DNA of 64,000 bases from Bradyrhizobium sp. SK17 (GTDB lineage: Bacteria > Pseudomonadota > Alphaproteobacteria > Rhizobiales > Xanthobacteraceae), in the NCBI RefSeq assembly GCF_002831585.1, contig NZ_CP025113.1:7889001-7953000 (forward strand), read 5' to 3'. This document shows, piece by piece, positions 6,552 to 16,928 of the stretch. Both the position numbers and the translations under genes were made by a program. Under the pieces are notes generated by a model that saw nothing but the letters and a program-made list of their open reading frames with translations, did no database searches and was not told the DNA's origin. Numbering within the stretch: position 1 is the stretch's first letter; every line of letters begins with the position of its first letter.

Positions 6552-9347
6552 ATGAAGTCCGCCGACGCTTTCGCCCGCACGCGCAAGGCCGCTGCATCGC
6601 TTGCCATCATCTTCACGCTCGGCGCGCCCCTGGCGGCAACGAGCATCCCGGCGGCAGCGCAGGACAAGCGTGCGCAGGCGCAACGCCCTGCCGCCACGCA
6701 GGCCGTCGCCACGCAGATGAAGAACGCCATCGCGCTGACGCGCAGCGGCAAGATCGAGGCCGGCGCCGCGCAGCTCACTGCCGCGCTCGATGCCGCGGAC
6801 AAGCTCGACGATCCGCAGTTCGTCATGGAGCGATATTACGACGCCACCGCCACGCTGCGTGCGGTCAAGCGCGACGACCTCGCTGAAAAGCTGTTCGTGC
6901 GCGCGTTCCAGAGCAAGGCGGCCGCACAATCGCCGCCCGGCAATGCCGATGTGCTGCTGGAATACGCCATCCTGCTGTCCGACCACGCCAGGATCGCGAA
7001 AGCGGTCCCGCTCTACATGAAGGGGATCGCGGCCTTCAACGCCTATTGGGGCGAAGGCTCCGAGGAATCGCTGATCGCCAGCGACAAGCTCGCGGTGGCG
7101 CTGTCGGCCAACGGCTCGGCCGCGTCGGCGACCAATCTGGGCCGGCACAATTTCGAGCGCTCGGAGAAGGCGCTGGGGCCCGACCATCGCACCACCGCGA
7201 AGCTCGCCAACAATTATGCCGACATGCTGCGCGAGATCGGCGCGCCGGCCAAGGCGCTCGAGCTCGATTTGTTCGCGATCGAGAAGCGCGTCAAGCGTTA
7301 CGGCGAGAACCATCTCAACACGCTGGTGACGGTCAACAATGCCGGCCAGGATTTCCTCAACCTCGGCCGCTTCGACGAAGCGCGGCGCTATTTCCGCCGC
7401 CACCGCACGATCGCGGTCGCGATGGCGCCGAAGGATCCGAGCTTCGCCGGCCAGGCCGATGCCTGGCTGTTCTACACCGACATGCTCGCTGCCGGCGATG
7501 CCGTGATCTCGCCAGCCGACCTGACCCGGCTGGAGGCGATCGTCGCCAATGAGGAGAATTTCGCCGACTTCCTGCGCATCAAGGCCGCGGTGCTGGCCGC
7601 CGGCAAGCGCGAGCAGCGCGGCGAACCGGATGCGGGCATGCGGTTGCGCGAGACCGCGCTTGCGATCTCGACCCGCGCCTTCACCGCGCAGCATCCGATT
7701 TCCTTCGAGATCAAGCTCGGCATCGCAGTTGCCCTGATCGCGACCGATCCGAACCGCGCGGTGCAGAGCTTCACCGCGCTCGACCGCGAGATGTTCGCGT
7801 GGATGAAGCGCGAGGTCGGCACCGCGGGCGATCGCGCCGTCGCCGAGGCGATCCGCGCCCATGCCGACCATCTGCTGTTCGCGTTCGGCCGCTTCGCGAC
7901 CGGGGCCGGATCATCGGTGGCGCAGCCGGCCTTTGCCGCCGCGGTGCTGCGCTGGAAGACGCTTGGCGGCGGCGACGCCACGGCGCTGCGCCGGCTCGAG
8001 ACCCAAATGGCGGGCAAGGACGAGGAGACCGCGACGCTGCTGCGTGCGGCGCTGCGGCTGAATGGCGAGAAGCAGGAGCTGTTCTCGTCGGGCAATATCG
8101 ACGACTGGGCGCGATCGGTGTGGGGGCGGCAGGACGCCGCCGAGAAGGCTTTGAACAAGCGACTCGATGCGATCGGCGTGACGCTGCCGCAGGACCCGAT
8201 CCGCCCGTCGCAACTGCTGGCGGGCAATGAAGCCGTCATCAACTACTTCATCACCCGGCAATGGAAGGCGGACCGTCAGTCGAAGCAGCCGCTCGCCGCC
8301 AGCGTGCTCTACGCCATCGTCGAGACCGCGCAAAGCGAGCCGCGCGTGATCGATCTCGGCGATCCCGGCAAGATGGTCGACACCGCCGTGCGGACCGAGA
8401 TCGCGCGGCTGCGCGCGACGCGGGCGACCATGCCCGATCTCGACGCCAGGGGGCTCGACGGCAAGGGCCGCTTCCAGAACCTCCGCGAGCGGCTGTTCGC
8501 GCCGCTGGAGCCGGTCCTGAAGGACAAGACCACGCTCTACGTGGTGCCGGACGGCTTCCTGTTCGCGGTGCCGTTCTCGCTCTTGCCCGGCGCCGATGGC
8601 GGGCTGCTGGAAGACAGGTTCACGATCCGGATGCTGACCAGCCCCGATGCGCTGATCGCGATCCATGCGCGCGAGACGCTCGAGAAGACGGGCGCGATGC
8701 TGCTTGCCGGCGGCATCGAATATGGCGTTCCCGGCCCGATGCCGCTGCCCGGCACCAAGACCGAGATCGAGGCGATCGCAAAGCTCGCCCGCGCACGCGG
8801 CGCGCCGGTCGAGATGCTGAGCGGCAGCGGCGTCAGCGAAAGCACGCTGCGCGACAAGATCGGCAAGGCGCGCATCGCGCATCTGGCGACCCACGGCTTC
8901 TATCACGACAGCACGGCGTCCGGCCTCGATACGCTGTGGCAGAGCGGCATCGTGCTGTCCGGCGCCGGCGACAGCCGTTGGCCGCTGCGCGACGACAAGG
9001 ACGGCTATCTCTATGCCTTCGAACTGATGGACTGGGACCTGTCCGGACTCGATCTGCTGGTGCTGTCGGCCTGCGAGACCGGTCGCGGCGACGAGAGCTT
9101 CGTCAGCGGGCTGCGCGGCCTGCCGACCGCGCTCGGCATCGCCGGCGCCCGCCGCGCGCTGCTGACGCTGTGGCCGGTCGCCGACGAAGGCACCGCGAAC
9201 TTCGCCGTGCGCTACTACGAGCACCTCGCCGACGGCATGACCTATTCGGATGCGCTGCGCCAGACCCGGCGCGATGCACGCGACGGCAAGGTCGCCGGCG
9301 CCAACGACCCCAGCGTGTGGGCTGCCTTCGTGCTGTTCGAGGGCTGA
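6552..9347 (+). CDS. Secreted TPR-CHAT protein (caspase-like protease family)
   Basis: A 931-residue protein with an N-terminal signal peptide (about residues 1-35, ending AAAQDK), a long alpha-helical middle of tetratricopeptide-like repeats (for example LANNYADMLREIGAPAKALEL and NAGQDFLNLGRFDEARRYF), and a C-terminal CHAT domain. The CHAT dyad is intact: His in IAHLATHGFYH and Cys in LLVLSACETGRGDE. The family signatures LPTALGIAGARRALLTLWPV and DPSVWAAFVLFEG follow. CHAT is a clan CD peptidase-related fold found in separase, Csx29 and many bacterial proteins; substrates are mostly unknown. An in-frame TTG at 6546 lies five bases after GAGG and may be the true start, adding two residues. 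Confidence 0.85.
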   Translation: MKSADAFARTRKAAASLAIIFTLGAPLAATSIPAAAQDKRAQAQRPAATQAVATQMKNAIALTRSGKIEAGAAQLTAALDAADKLDDPQFVMERYYDATATLRAVKRDDLAEKLFVRAFQSKAAAQSPPGNADVLLEYAILLSDHARIAKAVPLYMKGIAAFNAYWGEGSEESLIASDKLAVALSANGSAASATNLGRHNFERSEKALGPDHRTTAKLANNYADMLREIGAPAKALELDLFAIEKRVKRYGENHLNTLVTVNNAGQDFLNLGRFDEARRYFRRHRTIAVAMAPKDPSFAGQADAWLFYTDMLAAGDAVISPADLTRLEAIVANEENFADFLRIKAAVLAAGKREQRGEPDAGMRLRETALAISTRAFTAQHPISFEIKLGIAVALIATDPNRAVQSFTALDREMFAWMKREVGTAGDRAVAEAIRAHADHLLFAFGRFATGAGSSVAQPAFAAAVLRWKTLGGGDATALRRLETQMAGKDEETATLLRAALRLNGEKQELFSSGNIDDWARSVWGRQDAAEKALNKRLDAIGVTLPQDPIRPSQLLAGNEAVINYFITRQWKADRQSKQPLAASVLYAIVETAQSEPRVIDLGDPGKMVDTAVRTEIARLRATRATMPDLDARGLDGKGRFQNLRERLFAPLEPVLKDKTTLYVVPDGFLFAVPFSLLPGADGGLLEDRFTIRMLTSPDALIAIHARETLEKTGAMLLAGGIEYGVPGPMPLPGTKTEIEAIAKLARARGAPVEMLSGSGVSESTLRDKIGKARIAHLATHGFYHDSTASGLDTLWQSGIVLSGAGDSRWPLRDDKDGYLYAFELMDWDLSGLDLLVLSACETGRGDESFVSGLRGLPTALGIAGARRALLTLWPVADEGTANFAVRYYEHLADGMTYSDALRQTRRDARDGKVAGANDPSVWAAFVLFEG

Positions 9348-9503
9348 GGCGGATATGTCGGCGATGTGACCGGTCGGGCGCCGAGCGCCTGCCGGCCGAA
9401 TTGCACACCGCTCTCCACAAGGGCCCTGCACCGCAGGGCAGACCGGCGGGAGGGTGCGGCGATTTGCTTTGACAGCGGCGTCCTGATCGAGGACAAGCCA
9501 CCC

Positions 9504-9740
9504 ATGCCGAAAAAACCCGGGACCAATCCCAAAGGCGAATTTGCCTTCTTCAACGTGTTCTATGAAGACGGCTCGCAGCGCTCCAACCGCCGTGTGCCGT
9601 CGGAACTGCTGGGCGGGCTCGACGGCGACGAGCCGGTGCGCGCCTTCCTGCGCGAGCAGGACCGCGAGATCGCCGAAAAGGGCGGCCGCCCGCCGCTCGA
9701 GATCAAGACCATCGAGCGGGTCGGCGCGAAGAAGAAGTAA
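9504..9740 (+). CDS. Small conserved hypothetical protein
   Basis: A 78-residue, highly charged protein without signal or membrane segment. It begins MPKKPGTNPKGEFAFFNVFY and continues with EDGSQRSNRRVPSELLGG, a QDREIAEKGGRPPLEIKTIE stretch and a lysine-rich end. The codon pattern is normal for the region. ATG at 9504 was preferred over the open frame upstream because GAGG lies about eleven bases before it and the sequence before it looks non-coding. It follows the CHAT gene by 156 bases on the same strand, so co-transcription is possible but not shown. Function unknown. Confidence 0.65.
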   Translation: MPKKPGTNPKGEFAFFNVFYEDGSQRSNRRVPSELLGGLDGDEPVRAFLREQDREIAEKGGRPPLEIKTIERVGAKKK

Positions 9741-9777
9741 CGAGCGGCGACCTCGCGTACTCCGTTATCTCCTCATT

Positions 9778-9882
9778 CGTCATTCCGGGGCGGCGCGCAG
9801 CGCCGAGCCCGGAATCCATTCTACCGCAAAATGCGTGGCCCGATGGATTCCGGGTTCGCGCTTCGCGCGCCCCGGAATGACG
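9778..9882. repeat. Intergenic palindromic repeat, family B copy 2
   Basis: The ends read CGTCATTCCGGGGCGGCGCG and GCGCGCCCCGGAATGACG, with inner CCCGGAATCCATTCTACC and GATGGATTCCGGG. It lies between a convergent pair of genes. Confidence 0.85.
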
Positions 9883-9908
9883 ATGGGATAGCGATTACTC
9901 GACAGACA

Positions 9909-9936
9909 AAAACGGCGGGCACCAGCCCGCCGTTTT
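9909..9936 (-). terminator. rpoD terminator, probably bidirectional
   Basis: A perfect stem AAAACGGCGGGC / GCCCGCCGTTTT with an ACCA loop. It is followed by a T-run on the minus strand (five A on the plus strand) 22 bases after the rpoD stop, and by TTTT on the plus strand for the convergent 9504 gene. Confidence 0.85.
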
Positions 9937-9958
9937 CATTGAATGAATGCCCGTAGGC

Positions 9959-12088
<2,130 letters not shown>

Positions 12089-12342
12089 TCACTAAGCTCC
12101 CGAAACGCGGTCATGCAAAATGGTGCCACGCACGCACGTTTGCACGCTATCTAGCTAGAATTACTCTCGACGCACAAAGGGCGGCGCAAGATTTCGCCAC
12201 CCCTGTCATCCGTCTCGATGGTTTCCATCTGCAATAGCCGTGAGGCTATTAAGTTTCGCTTAACCCTGTTTTTGCAGCCAAACCATGGATTTGGCGAGTC
12301 TTTTTGCGGGTGCGACGAGCGCCGTCCGCAGCATTTTTGTTA

Positions 12343-14361
12343 TCAGACATTACGTTGGAACCGGCCCGACAATTCGCCGAACCCTTCGATCAGGGCTTCG
12401 GTCCCATCGGCTTCTGCCATCCGGGCCTGGATATCCTGCAACCATGCCAGATTGGCTTCGCTGGAGTCTTCAGCCAAAGCCGCCTCTGCATCTTTTCTTT
12501 CCCTAAATAAGGCGTGGGTTTTCTGATGCAAGGCAACCAGTTGACGCCAGGTCGATAAAACATCCTCACGCGCGGCGCCAACCTGCGCGCCCCACACCGC
12601 CTGGGTCGTGATCGCCCGCTCAACCCTTTGAAGAATAGGCGTTAATTCCCGCATCTCCAGATCAGACCGCATCTTCTCGGCCTGCTCCTCGGCATCGGGG
12701 GAATGGTGATGATCATGGGCAAAGGCTGCGATAATGGCGGCCCTGAGCTTGTTGGCCTCGGGATGCGCAAGCTCCAGTGCCGCCACCTCCTCGAGATGCT
12801 CGTGCAGCAGCCAGGGGTGATTGATCAGACATTGCAGGATCAGCGCCTCGCGGCGCGAGATCGCGCTGCGCTGGCCGCGCATGATCGGGCTGTTGGCGAG
12901 CTGTGGGCTCGCCGCCTGATAGGGACCCCGTAGAATCCCGGGGGTGGCGCCGCCCTTGCTGCCGAACCGGCCGGCCTGGCCACCTTGGGCCGGTCCGCGG
13001 GGAGCAAACTGGCGAGGTGATTCGCCGCCGCGCCCGCCGCCGAAACTGCCCCTCGCGTAGCCGCCGCGGCCATAACCGCCGCGCCCGCCCTCGGGAGCGA
13101 AGTTGCGTTGCAGCCGCTCCTGCAAGTCCTGCCGATAATAGCGCCGCACCACCTCGTCGCGGATGCCGTTGGTGAGCTCGCCGATCTTGGCCTCCAGCGC
13201 GGCGCGGCGCTCCGGCGTGTCGAAATTGCCGCCTTCGATCTCGCGCGTCCAGACCATGTCGGCAAGCGGACGCGCCGCCGAGATCACGTCCTCGATCGCA
13301 CCGCGGCCGCCGGAGCGGGCGAGGTCGTCGGGGTCCTGGCCTTCCGGCAGCAGCGCGATGCGCAGGCTCTTGCCCGGCTTGAGTTGCGGCAACGCCAGGT
13401 CCGCTGCACGGTACGCCGCCTTCTGCCCGGCGCGGTCGCCGTCGAAGCACAGGATCGGCTCGTCGACCATCTTCCAGAGCAGCGCGAGCTGGTTCTCGGT
13501 CAGCGCGGTGCCGAGCGGTGCGACCGCGCCGGGAAAGCCCGAGGTGACCATCGCGATGACGTCGACATAGCCTTCGACCACGATCAGCTGCGCGCCGTCA
13601 TGCGCCGCCTGCCGCGCGGTGAACAGATTGTAGAGATTGTCGCCCTTGTGAAACAGCGTGGTTTCCGGCGAGTTCAGGTATTTTGCCGGAACGTCCTTCT
13701 CCAGCGCACGGCCGCCGAAGGCGATGACGCGGCCGCGGCCATCGGTGATCGGGAACATGACGCGGTCGCGGAAGCGATCGAACGGCACCGGCTTGTCCTC
13801 GCCGGACACCAGAAGCCCGGCCTCCACCATGTCCTCGGTGGAGATGCCCTGGCCGCCGAGATGCTCCTTCAGCGCAAAGCGATCCGGCGGCGCGTAGCCC
13901 ATCCGGAACTGGAGCTGGGTTGCCGGCGAGATGGCACGGTCGGCGAGATAGCCGCGTGCCTTGGCGCCGTGGCGCGAGGCCAGCGTGTCGGCGAAGAACT
14001 TGGTCGCCAGTTCCATCACGTCGTGCAGGGTGCGCCGGCGCTGCTCGTTGCGTGCCGCATCGGGCGTCGCGGCGGGCAGCGGGACGCCCGCCATCGCGGC
14101 AAGACGCTCCACCGCCTCGGGAAACGTCACGCCCTCGGTCTTCATCAGGAAGTCGAAGATGTTGCCGTTCAGCCCGGACGAGAAGTCGAACCAGGCCTGC
14201 TTCTGATCATTGACGAAGAACGAGGGCGTCTTCTCCTGCTGGAATGGCGACAGCCCCTTCCACTCTCGCCCCGCCTTCTTGAGCTTGACGCGCCGACCCA
14301 CGACTTCCGAAACCGGAAGCCGGGCGCGCAGCTCTTCGAGGAATTCGGGCGTGAAACGCAT
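12343..14361 (-). CDS. dnaG: DNA primase DnaG without zinc ligands
   Basis: A 672-residue primase that synthesises RNA primers at the replication fork. It starts MRFTPEFLEELRARLPVSEVV. The N-terminal zinc-ribbon region is present as a fold (GLSPFQQEKTPSFFVNDQKQ, then WFDFSSG), but the positions normally Cys, His, Cys, Cys are Ser38, Gln41, Asp59 and Ser62. The TOPRIM core is intact: LIVVEGYVDVIAM, GTALTENQ, CFDGDRAGQKAA. A Gly/Arg-rich linker (GGRGGYGRGGYARGSFGGG) precedes the helical C-terminal DnaB-interaction domain. The open frame begins 7 codons earlier with TTG; ATG at 14361 is preceded by GGAG. Confidence 0.95.
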   Translation of the reverse strand: MRFTPEFLEELRARLPVSEVVGRRVKLKKAGREWKGLSPFQQEKTPSFFVNDQKQAWFDFSSGLNGNIFDFLMKTEGVTFPEAVERLAAMAGVPLPAATPDAARNEQRRRTLHDVMELATKFFADTLASRHGAKARGYLADRAISPATQLQFRMGYAPPDRFALKEHLGGQGISTEDMVEAGLLVSGEDKPVPFDRFRDRVMFPITDGRGRVIAFGGRALEKDVPAKYLNSPETTLFHKGDNLYNLFTARQAAHDGAQLIVVEGYVDVIAMVTSGFPGAVAPLGTALTENQLALLWKMVDEPILCFDGDRAGQKAAYRAADLALPQLKPGKSLRIALLPEGQDPDDLARSGGRGAIEDVISAARPLADMVWTREIEGGNFDTPERRAALEAKIGELTNGIRDEVVRRYYRQDLQERLQRNFAPEGGRGGYGRGGYARGSFGGGRGGESPRQFAPRGPAQGGQAGRFGSKGGATPGILRGPYQAASPQLANSPIMRGQRSAISRREALILQCLINHPWLLHEHLEEVAALELAHPEANKLRAAIIAAFAHDHHHSPDAEEQAEKMRSDLEMRELTPILQRVERAITTQAVWGAQVGAAREDVLSTWRQLVALHQKTHALFRERKDAEAALAEDSSEANLAWLQDIQARMAEADGTEALIEGFGELSGRFQRNV

Positions 14362-14478
14362 CTGGCTCCAGTCCGGAATCAACCGGCGGTCGGTAACTCA
14401 ACTACGTGGTGATATAGTGAGGAAGCATTCGGAGGAGCAAGCTCGTCCGCCTTCTCCCGGCTATCCACACCCTCCTCG

Positions 14479-14578
14479 ATCCGGGCGGATGCGAAGCATC
14501 GAGCCTGGAATCCCATGCATCCACATTGCCGATCTATGGATTCCGGGCTCAGCCCTGGCGGGCTGCCCCGGAATGACG
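14479..14578. repeat. Intergenic palindromic repeat, family B copy 3 (degenerate left arm)
   Basis: The right arm ATGGATTCCGGGCTCAGCCC...GCTGCCCCGGAATGACG is well kept. The left arm (ATCCGGGCGGATGCGAAGCA, GCCTGGAATCCCATGCAT) has diverged. Confidence 0.7.
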
Positions 14579-14638
14579 CTGGGGATGACTTCAACCGCCG
14601 CGCTTGCCCCCTCCCCGCTTCCGGGATTGGATAGCGCC

Positions 14639-15193
14639 ATGTTCACGACATTCAGAGGCGGGCAAAGCGGGGGCTGGCAGGTCACGTCCATCACGCGGGT
14701 GACGGGCGAGACGCTGCCGAAGGTCGCGGCGGTCTCGGTGGTTGCGAGTGAGACCATCGCGCTGCCGCTGTTGCCGTCGCAGACCTCCTGGCGGCTCGCC
14801 GGTGTCGCCAGCCATCTGCGCTACACCGAGAAGGATGAGCGCGAGAAGCTCGCCGCCGTGCAGGCCGGGCTCGGCCGCAGCGAGGCGACCCATGCGGCGC
14901 TGATCCCGATCCGGAAATCCGCGGCGTGGTGGGAGCTGACCCAGGAGGAGCGCCGCAAGATCTTCGAGGACAAGTCGCACCACATTTCAGGCACCTTGAA
15001 ATTCCTCCCCGCGATCGCCCGCCAGCTGTTTCACGCCCGCGATCTCGGCATGCCGTTCGACTTCCTGACCTGGTTCGAATTCGCCCCCGAGCACGACAGT
15101 CTGTTCGACGAACTGGTCGGCATGCTGCGCGCCACCGAGGAATGGAGCTTTGTCGAGCGCGAGGTCGACGTTCGCATGATCAGAGAAAGCTGA
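14639..15193 (+). CDS. Chlorite dismutase-family (Cld-like) protein
   Basis: A 184-residue protein with the pattern of the short Cld-like family: SAAWWELTQEERRKIFEDKS, SHHISGTLKFLPAIARQLFHARDLG, and DFLTWFEFAPEHDSLFDELVGMLRATEEWSFVEREVDVRM. True chlorite dismutases decompose chlorite using heme; most short homologues have other or unknown roles, and some are heme-related. The histidine pair before ISGTLKF is a candidate for the proximal heme ligand by position. The upstream open frame runs through a repeat, so ATG at 14639, where family similarity starts, was chosen. No chlorate metabolism genes are nearby. Confidence 0.75.
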   Translation: MFTTFRGGQSGGWQVTSITRVTGETLPKVAAVSVVASETIALPLLPSQTSWRLAGVASHLRYTEKDEREKLAAVQAGLGRSEATHAALIPIRKSAAWWELTQEERRKIFEDKSHHISGTLKFLPAIARQLFHARDLGMPFDFLTWFEFAPEHDSLFDELVGMLRATEEWSFVEREVDVRMIRES

Positions 15194-15266
15194 CGCGGGA
15201 CGTCGTCACGCCCAGCGTCGCCGTCCGAGCCTGTCGAGCACTTCGGCAACCGCGGGAGTTGGTCCG

Positions 15267-15470
15267 ATGAGAGCGTTCCTGCGCATCACGATCATGGTGG
15301 TGATCTCGATCGTGGTGCTCACGATCTGCTTCGGCGGCCTCAGTGGCTGGCATTCCTTCGAGGTGATCGGCGGCCTGCTCGCCGTATTCTGGGGCATTCC
15401 GCTCTTCATCCTCTTCGCGATATGCCATCTCATCTACAAGGCAATGCGGCGTCCGAGCGCGGACAGCTAG
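15267..15470 (+). CDS. Small two-helix membrane protein, hypothetical
   Basis: A 67-residue protein with two strong hydrophobic segments (about residues 6-26, FLRITIMVVISIVVLTICFG, and 31-57, FEVIGGLLAVFWGIPLFILF) and a short basic C-terminal tail (KAMRRPSADS). Base composition and codon use suit the region. It follows the Cld-like gene by 73 bases on the same strand. No family is recognised, and the start lacks a strong ribosome binding site, so it is a modest-confidence call. Confidence 0.55.
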   Translation: MRAFLRITIMVVISIVVLTICFGGLSGWHSFEVIGGLLAVFWGIPLFILFAICHLIYKAMRRPSADS

Positions 15471-15590
15471 AGCATGATCCGGAAAAGTGGAAACCGGTTT
15501 TCCGAGAAGATCATGCTCAAACGAAGATCATGCTCAAACAAAGAGATGAGATCATGATGCGATTCCGTGGAAACGCATCATGATCTAATG
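15470..15590. repeat. Composite GATCATGCTC palindromic repeat, family E
   Basis: The first palindrome runs from GAGCATGATCCGGAAAAGTG through GGAAACCGGTTTTCC to GATCATGCTC. It is followed by a second AAGATCATGCTCAAAC and another inverted pair, AGATCATGATGCGATTCC / GGAAACGCATCATGATCT. It lies between convergent genes. Confidence 0.75.
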
Positions 15591-15983
15591 CTCGAGGAAT
15601 TTTCCTGACGCGATCCGCGGCAGCTCGGCGACCGGCCAGTTGTAGAGATAGGTCCACGCCTCGCTCACCGGGCCGTCGGCGCGCGTGACGGCAAGCATCT
15701 CGCGGACGTATTCGGTCGGCGGCGGAAAGCCCTCGCCGCAGGCCTCGTACATGTCGAACTCGCGCAGCATGGCCTCGCGCTCGCGCAGGCGGAACAGTTC
15801 GCCGTGCACGATGTCGGCGGCATCGTCCGAGGCGACCAGGCCCGGATAATGCTTCACCAGATAGAGCCGGCCGCGGCACTGCGCGGGCCCGAGGAACTCG
15901 GCATTGCCCGCGAGCAGCTTCGCCATCGGATGGTCGAAGCCGCGCATCAGCGTGCCGTAGACGAAGAGGAGATCGGAGATCAT
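15585..15983 (-). CDS. Gamma-glutamylcyclotransferase-like (GGCT/AIG2 fold) protein
   Basis: A 132-residue single-domain protein with the GGCT fold markers: the substrate-binding loop VYGTLMRG at residues 8-15, GRLYLVKHYPGLV, GELFRLRE, and DMYEACGEGFPPPTEYVRE. Family enzymes release 5-oxoproline from gamma-glutamyl peptides, but many bacterial members have no tested activity. The catalytic glutamate is probably within LREFDMYEACGEG. The last codons overlap the edge of the repeat at 15470-15590. No genes of glutathione metabolism are adjacent. Confidence 0.8.
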   Translation of the reverse strand: MISDLLFVYGTLMRGFDHPMAKLLAGNAEFLGPAQCRGRLYLVKHYPGLVASDDAADIVHGELFRLREREAMLREFDMYEACGEGFPPPTEYVREMLAVTRADGPVSEAWTYLYNWPVAELPRIASGKFLEH

Positions 15984-15991
15984 GGTTGCTC

Positions 15992-16097
15992 GGTCATTCC
16001 AGGGCGCGTCGCAGACGCGAGCCCGGAAGCCATCGCGCCAGACGAATGCTTTGAAACATGGATTCCGGGTTCGCCCTGCGGGCGCCCCGGAATGACG
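15992..16097. repeat. Intergenic palindromic repeat, family B copy 4
   Basis: The left arm is GGTCATTCCAGGGCGCG and the right arm GCGCCCCGGAATGACGG, with ATGGATTCCGGG in the inner right arm. The left inner arm is altered (GCCCGGAAGCCATCG). Confidence 0.75.
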
Positions 16098-16113
16098 GAA
16101 TGGCCGCGAAGAA

Positions 16114-16926
16114 TCAAGCCGTCACCACCTCATCGGTCACGACGACGAACTTGGTCAGCGTCATGCGGCCGAAGCTCGTGGTGAGCGCGACGTCGGCGGC
16201 GTCGCGACCGGTGGCCATCAGGATGCGGCCGATCCGCGGCACGTTGTGGCGGGCATCGAAGGTGTACCATTGGCCGGACAGATAGACCTCGAACCAGCCG
16301 GAGAAATCCATCGGCGCGGGATCAGGCGGCACGCCGATGTCACCGAGATAGCCGGTGCAGTAGCGCGCCGGGATGCCCATGCAGCGGCAGAAGGTCAGCG
16401 CCAGATGCGCGAAGTCGCGGCAGACGCCGGTGCGGCTTTCATAGACGTCGTGCGCCGACTTCATGTGATGGGCGTGCTGATAGCCGAAGGTGACATGATG
16501 GTGCACGAACTCGGTGATCGCCTGCACCCTTGCCCAGCCGGGCTGTGTGTTGCCGAACAGCGACCAGGCGATATCGGTCAGCTTGTCGGTCTCGCAGTAG
16601 CGGCTCGGCATCAGATAGAGCAGCATGTCGTCGGGCAATTGCTCGATCGCAACCTGCTGCGCCGCCGGATTGACCAGGTCAGGCTGCCCGGAATCGCGCA
16701 CCAGTGCATCGCCGCGGAAGGTGAGGCCACCGCCGGGGGCGACCAGCCGCCCGCAGACATTGCCGAAGCCGTCGCGATAGAGGCCGATCGGAACGGCAGG
16801 CTCGGTCGAGATGCTTTCGGTGCCGACGATGTCGGCATAGCGCGATGGATGAATCGACAGCATGATCACCATCGGTGTCGGCTGCGTCGCCGCATAGGTG
16901 ATCTCGAAGCCGACCTTGATCTGCAT
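16114..16926 (-). CDS. Transglutaminase-like protein, second gene of pair
   Basis: A 270-residue cytoplasmic protein with an N-terminal beta-rich part and a C-terminal transglutaminase-like domain. The nucleophile region is intact (SRTGVCRDFAHLALTFCRCMGIPARYCTGYL), and an aspartate is present in YTFDARHNVPRIGR. The histidine expected before 'EVYL' is absent: the sequence is MDFSGWFEVYLSGQW instead of the usual HAWVEVYLP. This variant may be typical of its subfamily, so loss of activity is not certain. Its ATG lies two bases after the stop of the preceding transglutaminase gene, so the two form an operon. Confidence 0.8.
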   Translation of the reverse strand: MQIKVGFEITYAATQPTPMVIMLSIHPSRYADIVGTESISTEPAVPIGLYRDGFGNVCGRLVAPGGGLTFRGDALVRDSGQPDLVNPAAQQVAIEQLPDDMLLYLMPSRYCETDKLTDIAWSLFGNTQPGWARVQAITEFVHHHVTFGYQHAHHMKSAHDVYESRTGVCRDFAHLALTFCRCMGIPARYCTGYLGDIGVPPDPAPMDFSGWFEVYLSGQWYTFDARHNVPRIGRILMATGRDAADVALTTSFGRMTLTKFVVVTDEVVTA

Positions 16927-16928
16927 CG

